NCBI RefSeq assembly: GCF_030581005.1
Contig: NZ_JAUQSX010000012.1
Location: forward strand, 62,001 to 126,000
DNA: 64,000 nt
Source of the DNA: Hymenobacter mellowenesis
Lineage (GTDB): Bacteria > Bacteroidota > Bacteroidia > Cytophagales > Hymenobacteraceae
Reading direction: 5' to 3'
Shown: positions 50,001 to 57,538 of the stretch, piece after piece
Position numbering within the stretch: position 1 is the stretch's first letter
Layout of the letters: every line of letters starts with the position of its first letter
Translations under genes and position numbers: made by a program
Notes under the pieces: generated by a model
Database searches by the model: none
What the model saw: only the letters and a program-made list of their open reading frames with translations
Told to the model about the DNA's origin: nothing

Positions 50001-51449
50001 ATGAAGCAACTTGTCCTCCTTGTTCTGAACTTGCTGATGCTGTTGAATCGGTCAGCAGCGGCGCAACAGATTGTAGCGCAGCCTGGTAGTACCCTCACGC
50101 TCGGCCAGGTCATCGCCCAGGCGCTTGACCGCTCGGCGGTGGGCCAGCAGGCCGCTACCAACCGCGAAACCGGCTACTGGGCCTGGCGGGGCTACCAGGC
50201 CAACTACCGGCCCCAGTTGGGCCTGGCGGGCACGCTGCCGAATTTCAGCCGGGTGATTTTGCCCGTGGTGCAGCCCGATGGCACTACCAGCTTCCAATCG
50301 GTGCGCATCAACAATTCGGACCTGGCCCTGACGCTGAGCCAGAACATTGGCCTGACGGGCGGTCAGGTGTTCGTGGGCTCGCAGGTGCAGCGGTTCGATG
50401 ATTTCAACGGCTCGCTGCGGCGGTATAACAACCAGCCCTTCACGCTGGGCCTCACTCAGCCGCTGGGCCAGTTCAATGCCCTGCGCTGGGCGCGGCGCAT
50501 CGAGCCGCTGCGCTACCAGGAAAGCCAGCGCCAGTACGTGGAGGAGCGCGAAACCATTGCCCAGCGCGTCACGGAACTGTATTTCGACGTACTGCTGCAG
50601 CAAGTGAATGCCGAAGTGGCCCGCCAGAACGCCCAGGCCACGGCCGAACTGCTGCGCATCGGCCAGGAGCGGTACCGGCTGGGCCGGCTCTCGCAGAGCG
50701 ACTTATTGCAGCTCGAACTGAACCAGCTGAACGCCCGCCAGGCCCAAACCCAGGCCCAACTCAACGCCGAAAATGCCACCGTTGACCTGCAGGCCTATAC
50801 TGGCCTTACCGAAGCCGACGCGCCCGCGTTGGCCGTGCCCGACCCCGCGCCCCAGCCGGCCGTGGCGCCCGCCCTAGCCCTTGAGCAGGCCCGGCAAAAC
50901 CGCAGCGCCACGCTCAGCTTCCGCCGCCGGCTGCTGCAGGCCGAGCGCGATGTGGCCCAGGCGCGTGGGCTCACCGGCTTCCGGGCCACGCTCACGGCTA
51001 ATACCGGCTACGTGAACCAGGCCACCACTCTCGGCGCCACCTACCTCAACCTGCAAAACCAGCAGCAGGTAGCGCTGGCCTTTTCGATGCCGCTGGTGGA
51101 CTGGGGCCGGCAACGCTCCATCATTAAAACCGCCGAGCTGGCCCGCGACCAGGCCCAGCACACCGTGGCCCAGGAAGAGCGCACCTTCGAGCAAACGGTG
51201 CTCACGCAGGCCCGCCAGTTTGCCGCGCTGGCCCAGCAGCTGCGCCTGGCCGGCCGGGCCGATTCCATTGCCCAGCGCCGCTACGACATTGCCCGGGCCA
51301 CCTACCTGCTCGGCCGCATCAGCCTCACCGATTTGAGCCTCGCCTCCAACGCCAAGGACGGCGCCAAGCGCGACTACATTTTTGCCCTGCGCGCGTGCTG
51401 GGTAGCGCATTTCCGGCTGCGCGCCCTCACGCTGTATGATTTCGAATGA
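50001..51449 (+). CDS. TolC family outer membrane efflux protein
   Basis: A 482-residue protein with a signal peptide (to NRSAAAQ, about residue 19) and two OEP repeats with long alpha-hairpins (ERETIAQRVTELYFDVLLQQVNAEVARQNAQATAELLRIGQERYRLGRLSQSDLLQLEL is diagnostic). It forms the trimeric outer-membrane duct. ATG 50001 was chosen over one 13 codons earlier that overlaps the adaptor gene and precedes the signal peptide. Confidence 0.93.
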   Translation: MKQLVLLVLNLLMLLNRSAAAQQIVAQPGSTLTLGQVIAQALDRSAVGQQAATNRETGYWAWRGYQANYRPQLGLAGTLPNFSRVILPVVQPDGTTSFQSVRINNSDLALTLSQNIGLTGGQVFVGSQVQRFDDFNGSLRRYNNQPFTLGLTQPLGQFNALRWARRIEPLRYQESQRQYVEERETIAQRVTELYFDVLLQQVNAEVARQNAQATAELLRIGQERYRLGRLSQSDLLQLELNQLNARQAQTQAQLNAENATVDLQAYTGLTEADAPALAVPDPAPQPAVAPALALEQARQNRSATLSFRRRLLQAERDVAQARGLTGFRATLTANTGYVNQATTLGATYLNLQNQQQVALAFSMPLVDWGRQRSIIKTAELARDQAQHTVAQEERTFEQTVLTQARQFAALAQQLRLAGRADSIAQRRYDIARATYLLGRISLTDLSLASNAKDGAKRDYIFALRACWVAHFRLRALTLYDFE

Positions 51450-51517
51450 CAGGCGCCTATTGTCGCTACTCGCTAAGCTATTTTAACCTGTTCACGCGCT
51501 TTTCTCACCTTTTTCTC

Positions 51518-52255
51518 ATGGAAAATCTGCTCGCCACTTCTCCTGAAACCCGCCCGCAGCCGCTCAACAGCCCGGCGGCCACGCCGGTGCTCCGGCTCAC
51601 CAACATCGAAAAGGTTTACCAGACCAAAACCATCGAGACGGTGGCGCTGAACCAGGTGAACCTGACTATCAACCGGGGTGAGTTTGTTTCCATCATGGGG
51701 CCGAGCGGCTGCGGTAAGTCAACCTTGCTTAGCCTGATGGGCTTGCTTGATGAGCCCACCAGCGGCACGATTGAGGTGGATGGCCGGCCCGTGACGGCTT
51801 ACTCTGACCGCGAGCTGGCGGGGTTGCGCAACCTGAAAATCGGTTTCGTATTTCAGAGCTACCACTTGATAAACGACCTCTCGGTGGTCGACAACGTGGA
51901 GGTTCCTTTGCTTTACCGCAAGGGCATGAGCGGCAAGGAGCGCCGCCAGCGCGCGCTTACCGCCCTCGACAAAGTAGGGCTGAGCGCCCGCACGGGCCAC
52001 TTCCCGGGCCAGCTCTCGGGTGGGCAGCGGCAGCGAGTGGCCATTGCGCGGGCCCTGGCCGGCGGTCCGGAAATCATTCTGGCCGATGAGCCGACGGGCA
52101 ACCTCGACTCGGTGATGGGCGAGGAAATAATGGACCTGCTGCTGGCCCTTAACCGGCAGGAGGGCGTGACCGTGGTGATGGTGACCCACGACGAGCAACA
52201 GGCCCTCAAGACCGAGCGCGTCATCCGCTTCTTCGACGGCAGCCAGGTGAGCTGA
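51518..52255 (+). CDS. ABC transporter ATP-binding protein (MacB/LolD type)
   Basis: A 245-residue ATPase with Walker A GPSGCGKST, Q-loop FVFQSYHL, signature LSGGQRQRVAIARAL, Walker B IILADEPTGNLDS and H-loop VTHDEQ. It belongs to the MacB/LolD/FtsE group that drives mechanotransmission rather than classical transport. The ATG at 51518 was chosen over one at 51446 that overlaps the TolC stop, because the extra 24 residues match no family N-terminus. Permease genes follow. Confidence 0.93.
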   Translation: MENLLATSPETRPQPLNSPAATPVLRLTNIEKVYQTKTIETVALNQVNLTINRGEFVSIMGPSGCGKSTLLSLMGLLDEPTSGTIEVDGRPVTAYSDRELAGLRNLKIGFVFQSYHLINDLSVVDNVEVPLLYRKGMSGKERRQRALTALDKVGLSARTGHFPGQLSGGQRQRVAIARALAGGPEIILADEPTGNLDSVMGEEIMDLLLALNRQEGVTVVMVTHDEQQALKTERVIRFFDGSQVS

Positions 52256-52348
52256 TTCAGTGAACAGTTATCAGTTAACAGTGAGCAGTTAAACAGCTCG
52301 CGTCAACTGCCCCAACTGTTCATTGCTCACTGTTAACTGATAACTGAA
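52256..52348. repeat. Inverted repeat, CAGTTATCAGTTAACAGTGAGC family
   Basis: Arms of about 35 bases (TTATCAGTTAACAGTGAGC with GCTCACTGTTAACTGATAA) flank a short GC-richer spacer. It fills the whole gap between the ATPase stop and permease start. No other copy is seen in the window. Confidence 0.85.
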
Positions 52349-52351
52349 ATC

Positions 52352-53611
52352 ATGCTTCTTTCTTACCTGAAAATTGCCTGGAAGGTGCTCATGCGCCGCA
52401 AGTTCTTCACCTTCATCAGCTTGTTTGGCGTGAGCTTCACGCTGATGATTCTGCTGGTGGTGATGGCCATTTACGACCACGCGGTGGGGCCGGCCGCGCC
52501 GATGAAGCGCGTGGACCGGATGCTGTTTGTGAACACCTTGCGGCACGAGATGCGCGACGGCCACGGCTGGATGAGCCAGCTCACGAGCATTCACTTCGTG
52601 AACGACTACGTGCGCAAGCTCAAAACTCCCGAAAAGGTGGGCATCACCACCGCGTCGGCCAATGCCACGGCTTTCACCAAGAGCAAGCTGCTGCCGCTGG
52701 ATTTGGCTTACACCGACAGCAACCTCTGGCAAATCATGGACTATGATTTCCTGGGCGGGCGGGCCTTCACGGCCGCCGAGGTGGCGCAGGCCCAGCACGT
52801 GTGCGTCATCAACGAGGCCACGGCCCGGGCCTATTTCGGCCGCACCGATGTGGTGGGGCAAACCATCGAAATCGACCTGAAGCGCTACCGCGTGGCCGGG
52901 GTGGTGCGCAACGTGTCGGCCGCGCAGGTGTATGCCTACGCCGACGTGTGGGTTCCCTACACGCTGAGCCCGCAGTACTTCAAAGACGACCGGCTGGAAG
53001 GCGAGTTTCTGGTGGTGCTGCTGGCGCCCTCGGCGGCGGCCGTGCCGGCCGTGAGCGCCGAGTACCAGCAGATGATGAAGCGCATCCCAATTCCGCGGCC
53101 CAAGGAGGTGAAGGCCATCTATTCCTACGCCGACCCCATAGTGCCGGGCGTTACCCGCGGGTTTTTGGGCAACGAGCCCAGCATGCGCGACGACCACCTC
53201 ACCAAGTTTTACGTGCTGGTGGGCGGGCTGGCGCTGCTGTTTATGCTGCTGCCGGTGCTGAACCTGGTGAACCTGAACGTGACGCGCATTCTGGAGCGCT
53301 CGGGCGAGATTGGGGTGCGTAAGGCCTTTGGGGCGGCCGGGGCCGATTTGGTGGGGCAGTTCCTGGTCGAGAACGTGGTGCTGGCTCTGGTGGGCGGGCT
53401 GCTGGGCCTGGGCTTGGCCGCCGGCGCCCTGGCCCTCGTGAACGAGGCGCACCCCATTGCCTATGCCCACTTCGCCTTGAGCTGGAGCGTGTTTGGCTGG
53501 GGCATGGTGCTCACCCTGCTCTTCGGCCTGATGAGTGGCGTGTACCCGGCCTGGAAAATGTCGCGCCTCAACCCCGTGGCCGCCCTGCGCGGCGGGGGAG
53601 AGCAGAAGTAA
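52352..53611 (+). CDS. ABC transporter permease (MacB/FtsX type)
   Basis: A 419-residue protein: first helix KFFTFISLFGVSFTLMILLVVMAIYDHAV (about 13-42), a MacB-like periplasmic domain (about 50-285) and three C-terminal helices in the FtsX region (LVGGLALLFMLLPVLNLVNLNVTRILERSGEIGVRKAFGA; VENVVLALVGGLLGLGLAAGALALV; WGMVLTLLFGLMSGVYPAWKMSRLNPVAALRGG). It pairs with the ATPase at 51518 and the second permease, probably as a heterodimer. Confidence 0.92.
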   Translation: MLLSYLKIAWKVLMRRKFFTFISLFGVSFTLMILLVVMAIYDHAVGPAAPMKRVDRMLFVNTLRHEMRDGHGWMSQLTSIHFVNDYVRKLKTPEKVGITTASANATAFTKSKLLPLDLAYTDSNLWQIMDYDFLGGRAFTAAEVAQAQHVCVINEATARAYFGRTDVVGQTIEIDLKRYRVAGVVRNVSAAQVYAYADVWVPYTLSPQYFKDDRLEGEFLVVLLAPSAAAVPAVSAEYQQMMKRIPIPRPKEVKAIYSYADPIVPGVTRGFLGNEPSMRDDHLTKFYVLVGGLALLFMLLPVLNLVNLNVTRILERSGEIGVRKAFGAAGADLVGQFLVENVVLALVGGLLGLGLAAGALALVNEAHPIAYAHFALSWSVFGWGMVLTLLFGLMSGVYPAWKMSRLNPVAALRGGGEQK

Positions 53612-53627
53612 GGTGAACAACAGGGCA

Positions 53628-53748
53628 AGAGAACGTCATGCAGAGCGCAGCGAAGCATCTTGCCCGCAGTTACTAATCCAATCCCAAGGGCGTCATTGAT
53701 TACTGGTGGCGGGCAAGATGCTTCGCTGCGCTCAGCATGACGTTCTTT
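53628..53748. repeat. Inverted repeat, GAGCGCAGCGAAGCATCTTGCCCGC variant
   Basis: Arms of about 40 bases (left AGAGAACGTCATGCAGAGCG, right with CGCTCAGCATGACGTTCTTT) flank a spacer with AATCCAATCC. It is a variant of the 9178/47179/57402 family with a different middle section in the arms. Confidence 0.85.
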
Positions 53749-53774
53749 TTTCTTCCTGCCAATTCCTAATCCCC

Positions 53775-54974
53775 ATGCTTCGCCACCTCTTCACCCTCAT
53801 CTGGAACCGCAAGCGGGCCAACCTGCTGCTGATTTCCGAAATCTTTTTCTCGTTTGTGGTGCTGTTCGGGGTGGGCACGGTGCTCATCACCGCCGCCCGG
53901 AACTACCTGGCCCCGCGCGGTTTCGAGCCCACGCAGGTGTGGCGGCTGCTGGTGCGCGCCGGCCAGGGCCAGAAGATGCCCCGCGCCGAGCTCGACGACG
54001 TGCTGCGCCAGGTGAAGGCCCTGCCCGGCGTGCAAACCGTGGCCCTCACCAGCAATAACCTGCCCTTCACCTTCAATACCAACAACTCAGACTTTATCTA
54101 CAAGGACCGCAAATCGCCCTTCGCCAACACCTACGACGCCGACGACCACTACGCCGAGGCCCTGCGCCTGCGCCTGCGCGAGGGCCGCTGGTTTGCGCCG
54201 GCCGACGACGGCACCCACCACCGCCCCGTGGTCATCAGCCAGGACCTGCGCGACATCCTGTTCGGCGATGAGCCGGCGCTGGGCAAAATCTTCACCTACA
54301 ACATCCCCGGCAAAGCCACCAAGCCCGAAGACGAGTTCCAGGTGGTGGGCGTGGTGGACAACGTGCGGATGACGACCGATTTCGACGAGGCCATTCCCAG
54401 CGTGTGGAAGCGCCTCATTCCCTACGATACCACCCACTGGGAAACGGCCGCCGTGCTGGTGCGCGTAGCCCCGGACCAAGGCGGCGTGCTGCAGGAAAAA
54501 ATAGCCCGTACCGTGGCCGGCGTCACCCGCCAGTGGAGCACCGAGGTGCGCGTGATGGAAGACGACCGCCTGCACCGCCGCTTATACACGCTGGTGCCGG
54601 TGGTGGGGCTGTGCATCATGGGCTTGTTTCTGATTATCAACGTGGCGCTGGGTTTGTTCGGGGTGCTGTGGTACAACATCAGCCAGCGCCGGGCCGAGAT
54701 TGGGCTGCGGCGTGCCATGGGGGCCACGGGCGCGGGCATCGGCTGGCAGTTTCTGGGCGAGATGATGGTGGTCACCACTTTTGGGGTGATATTGGGCAGC
54801 CTGCTGGCGGCGCAGTTTCCGCTGCTCAATGCCTTCGACTTGCCGGCCCAGCCCTACCTGCTGGCCATCGGCGCGGCGGCGGGCGCGGTGTACCTCATCA
54901 CGGCGCTGTGCGCGTGGCAACCCAGCCGGCTGGCGGCGTCCATTCAGCCGGCCGTGGCCCTGCGCGAGGAGTAG
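53775..54974 (+). CDS. ABC transporter permease (MacB/FtsX type), second subunit
   Basis: A 399-residue permease with the same layout: first helix LLLISEIFFSFVVLFGVGTVLITAA (about 15-40), periplasmic domain (about 45-270) and the FtsX helices (VVGLCIMGLFLIINVALGLFGVLWYNISQRRAEIGLRRAMGATGAGIGWQFL; VVTTFGVILGSLLAAQFPLL; GAVYLITALCAWQPSRLAASIQPAVALREE). ATG 53775 was chosen because the longer frame starts inside the preceding repeat. Confidence 0.92.
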   Translation: MLRHLFTLIWNRKRANLLLISEIFFSFVVLFGVGTVLITAARNYLAPRGFEPTQVWRLLVRAGQGQKMPRAELDDVLRQVKALPGVQTVALTSNNLPFTFNTNNSDFIYKDRKSPFANTYDADDHYAEALRLRLREGRWFAPADDGTHHRPVVISQDLRDILFGDEPALGKIFTYNIPGKATKPEDEFQVVGVVDNVRMTTDFDEAIPSVWKRLIPYDTTHWETAAVLVRVAPDQGGVLQEKIARTVAGVTRQWSTEVRVMEDDRLHRRLYTLVPVVGLCIMGLFLIINVALGLFGVLWYNISQRRAEIGLRRAMGATGAGIGWQFLGEMMVVTTFGVILGSLLAAQFPLLNAFDLPAQPYLLAIGAAAGAVYLITALCAWQPSRLAASIQPAVALREE

Positions 54975-54982
54975 CGGCCGTG

Positions 54983-55077
54983 CGATGTAGGGGCGGGGCC
55001 TGTCCCCGCCCGGACGCTCACGCCGCCGTAACGATTCCGTTCAACGACGGGCGGGGGCAGGCCCCGCCCCTACATCG
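54983..55077. repeat. GC-rich inverted repeat, second copy
   Basis: Arms of 30 bases (CGATGTAGGGGCGGGGCCTG at the left) with a spacer containing CCGTTCAACGA, as in 48482-48574. It begins nine bases after the permease stop and could act as a terminator. Confidence 0.85.
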
Positions 55078-55183
55078 TTCATTGGTCTATTTGCTTTAAA
55101 GCTTCAGGCAACCCCGGCTGCCGCAGTCGCATCTGGCTTCCCGAACCCAGTCGCTTTTCTCATCTTTTCCCCTCTGCAGTTTT

Positions 55184-55891
55184 ATGAAAAACCTTCTCGC
55201 TCTCGCCCTGCTCTGGTTGCTGGCTCTCGTGCCCGCCCTCGCCCAAACCGCTCCGGAAGTGCGCGTCGTTGGCGCCTTCCGCGCCCTCAAAGTGTCCGAT
55301 GGCGTGCAGGTCACGCTCGTTTCGGGCAGCACGCCGCGCGTGGAAGCCAGCGCCGACAACGAAGAATTCCTCAACCGCCTTAAAACCGACGTGCGCGACG
55401 GCGTGCTTCGCGTGAGCTTCGAGCACAAAATGAACGAGAGCTGGAGCAAAGACAACCGCCCCAAAAACCTGCGCGTGAGCATTGTGGCCGCGCCGCTCAC
55501 CGGCATCGAGGCCAGCAGCGGCTCGCGGGTAGACGTGAAAAACGCCTACGACGCCGGCGATTTCACCTTGGAAGCCTCATCGGGCGCCGTCGTTTCGGCC
55601 CCCAGCTTCACCGGCCGAAGCGTGAAGGCCAGCGTGAGCAGCGGCGCCGTGGCCAGCCTCGGCGGCAAGGTGCAGAGCCTGAACGTGCAGGCCTCCAGTG
55701 GCGGCGTATTCAAGGGCCAGGACGTGCAGGCTGCCACCTGCGACGCCTCGGCCAGCAGCGGCGGTACCGTAGCCGTGGCCGTGCAAGACAAGCTGGTGGC
55801 CAACGCCAGCAGCGGCGGCGATGTGCGCTACAGCGGCTCGCCCCAGGTGACGAAGCACACCAGCAGCGGCGGCAGCGTGAAGGGCCGCTAG
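55184..55891 (+). CDS. Head GIN domain (DUF2807) protein
   Basis: A 235-residue exported protein with signal peptide (to ALAQ, about residue 21) and a DUF2807 right-handed beta-helix: FRALKVSDGVQVTLVSGSTPRVEASADNEEF at the start, then repeated S-S-G turns (EASSGSRVDVKNA, LEASSGAVVSAP, VSSGAVASLGG, ASSGGVFKGQ, ASSGGTVAVAV, ASSGGDVRYSG). Each turn is about 20 residues. These proteins are envelope-associated; the function is not established. It lies between the exporter and its two-component system and may be a cargo or sensor partner, which is inference. Confidence 0.88.
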   Translation: MKNLLALALLWLLALVPALAQTAPEVRVVGAFRALKVSDGVQVTLVSGSTPRVEASADNEEFLNRLKTDVRDGVLRVSFEHKMNESWSKDNRPKNLRVSIVAAPLTGIEASSGSRVDVKNAYDAGDFTLEASSGAVVSAPSFTGRSVKASVSSGAVASLGGKVQSLNVQASSGGVFKGQDVQAATCDASASSGGTVAVAVQDKLVANASSGGDVRYSGSPQVTKHTSSGGSVKGR

Positions 55892-55918
55892 TGGCGCGTT
55901 GAAACCTCCAACTTCGGC

Positions 55919-55947
55919 CGTCATGCTGCGCTGCGCTCTGCATGACG
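55919..55947. repeat. Degenerate short inverted repeat
   Basis: CGTCATGC and GCATGACG ends flank only 13 bases. It looks like the terminal part of the CGTCATGCTGAGCGC family with the middle deleted. Confidence 0.55.
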
Positions 55948-55988
55948 TTCTGAAATAACGTTTTACATACACTTTCCTTTCTGCAATC

Positions 55989-57374
55989 ATGTTCCTCATT
56001 GTCGACGACGACCTCGCCGTCCGCACTTCGCTTAAGCTGCTGCTCAAGCAGGCCGGCTACTCCGCGCAAGCCGTGGCCACGCCCGCCGAGGCCCTGGCCG
56101 CCGTGCGCGAAGCCGCCCCGCAGCTGGTGCTGATGGACATGAACTACTCCCTGGCCACCACCGGCGAGGACGGTCTGGCCCTGCTGCGCCAGGTAAAGCA
56201 GCTGGCCCCGCAGGTGCCCGTCATCCTCATCACCGGCTGGGGCAGCATTAGCTTGGCGGTAGAAGGTATGAAGGCCGGCGCGGCCGAATTCGTGACCAAG
56301 CCCTGGCACAACGACGCGCTGCTCCAAACCATCCGCACGGTGCTGGCCGTGCAGGAGGCCGCGCCCGACGACCCGGCCGGCAGCCCCGCCGCCAGCCGCC
56401 GCCAGCTCGATAAGCAATACCGCTTCGCCGATATTATTGGCCACGACGACCAGCTGCTGCACGTGCTGCGCAACGTGGGCCAGGTGGCCGCCACCGACGC
56501 CTCGGTGCTCATCGAAGGCGAAAGCGGCACCGGCAAGGAGCTCATCGCCGAAGCCATTCATCGCAACAGCCAGCGGAAAAACCAGCCCTTCGTGAAGGTG
56601 AACCTGGGTGGTATTTCGAGCAGCTTGTTTGAGAGCGAGATGTTTGGTCACCGGCGCGGCGCCTTCACCGACGCCAAGGCCGACCGCGTGGGCCGCTTCG
56701 AGCTGGCCAACGGCGGCACCATCTTCCTCGATGAAATCGGGGAGCTGGAGCTGGCCAGCCAGGTGAAGCTGCTGCGCGTGCTGCAGGACCGCACCTACGA
56801 GGTGCTGGGCGACTCCAAGACGCGCCGCCTCGACATCCGCGTCATCGCCGCCACCAACCGCAACCTGGCCGAGATGGTGCAGCAGGGCCGCTTCCGCGAA
56901 GACCTGTTCTACCGCATCAACCTGATAACCGTGCGCCTGCCCGCCCTGCGCGAGCGCGCCGCCGACATTCCGCAGCTGGCCCAGCACTTCGTGGACCAGC
57001 TGCGCGCTACTTACCGCCGCCCGGCCCTGAAAGTGGGCACCCGCGCCCTGCACTGGCTGCGCGAGCAGCCGCTGTCCGGCAACATCCGCGAGCTGAAAAA
57101 CCTGGTGGAACGGGCCGTCCTCGTCAGCGGCAAAGACGAACTGGGCCCCGAAGATTTCCAGGCCAACGCCCAGCGCCTGCCCGCCCGCGCCCCCGCGCCC
57201 GGCGAGCTGCCCACCCCCGGCACCATGACCCTGGACGAGCTCGAAGCCCAGATGATACGCCAGTCGCTAACGCACTACGAAGGCAACATCAGCCGCGTAG
57301 CCAAGGCGCTGGGGCTGAGCCGGGGTGCGCTGTACCGTAGGTTCGAGAAGCACGGCATCCCGTACGACGAGTAG
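55989..57374 (+). CDS. Sigma-54-dependent response regulator (NtrC type)
   Basis: A 461-residue protein: receiver domain (about 1-120) with VDDD near residue 5 and phospho-acceptor Asp in LVLMDMNYS, and Lys in VTKPW; AAA+ domain (about 145-380) with Walker A GESGTGKE, sigma-54 contact loop GAFTDA, Walker B GGTIFLDEIGEL and R-fingers; and a C-terminal Fis-type HTH (GNISRVAKALGLSRGALYRRFEKHGI). It activates sigma-54 promoters. The histidine kinase follows at 57539, and the export operon upstream has a sigma-54-like promoter, so it is a likely target. Confidence 0.94.
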   Translation: MFLIVDDDLAVRTSLKLLLKQAGYSAQAVATPAEALAAVREAAPQLVLMDMNYSLATTGEDGLALLRQVKQLAPQVPVILITGWGSISLAVEGMKAGAAEFVTKPWHNDALLQTIRTVLAVQEAAPDDPAGSPAASRRQLDKQYRFADIIGHDDQLLHVLRNVGQVAATDASVLIEGESGTGKELIAEAIHRNSQRKNQPFVKVNLGGISSSLFESEMFGHRRGAFTDAKADRVGRFELANGGTIFLDEIGELELASQVKLLRVLQDRTYEVLGDSKTRRLDIRVIAATNRNLAEMVQQGRFREDLFYRINLITVRLPALRERAADIPQLAQHFVDQLRATYRRPALKVGTRALHWLREQPLSGNIRELKNLVERAVLVSGKDELGPEDFQANAQRLPARAPAPGELPTPGTMTLDELEAQMIRQSLTHYEGNISRVAKALGLSRGALYRRFEKHGIPYDE

Positions 57375-57401
57375 GGGCGAGGTTAGCAAAAACCAATAGG
57401 A

Positions 57402-57506
57402 GCGTCATGCTGAGCGCAGCCGAAGCATCTCTACCGCAGCAGTAAATCCAATAATAAGGGATTGCGTTGCGCGGTAGAGATGCTTCGGCTGCGCTCAGCA
57501 TGACGT
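57402..57506. repeat. Inverted repeat, CTGAGCGCAGCCGAAGCATCTC family
   Basis: 36-base arms (GCGTCATGCTGAGCGCAGCC at the left, complement at the right) flank a spacer with AAATCCAATAA. It lies between the regulator and kinase genes of the two-component pair and may reduce read-through. Confidence 0.9.
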
Positions 57507-57538
57507 TGTTTTACCAATCGTTCTGCCACTCCGAATCC

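Noticed and set aside
57467..57538. Upstream start for the histidine kinase
   Set aside because: The 24 extra codons lie in the right arm of an inverted repeat and precede the natural membrane-anchor start.
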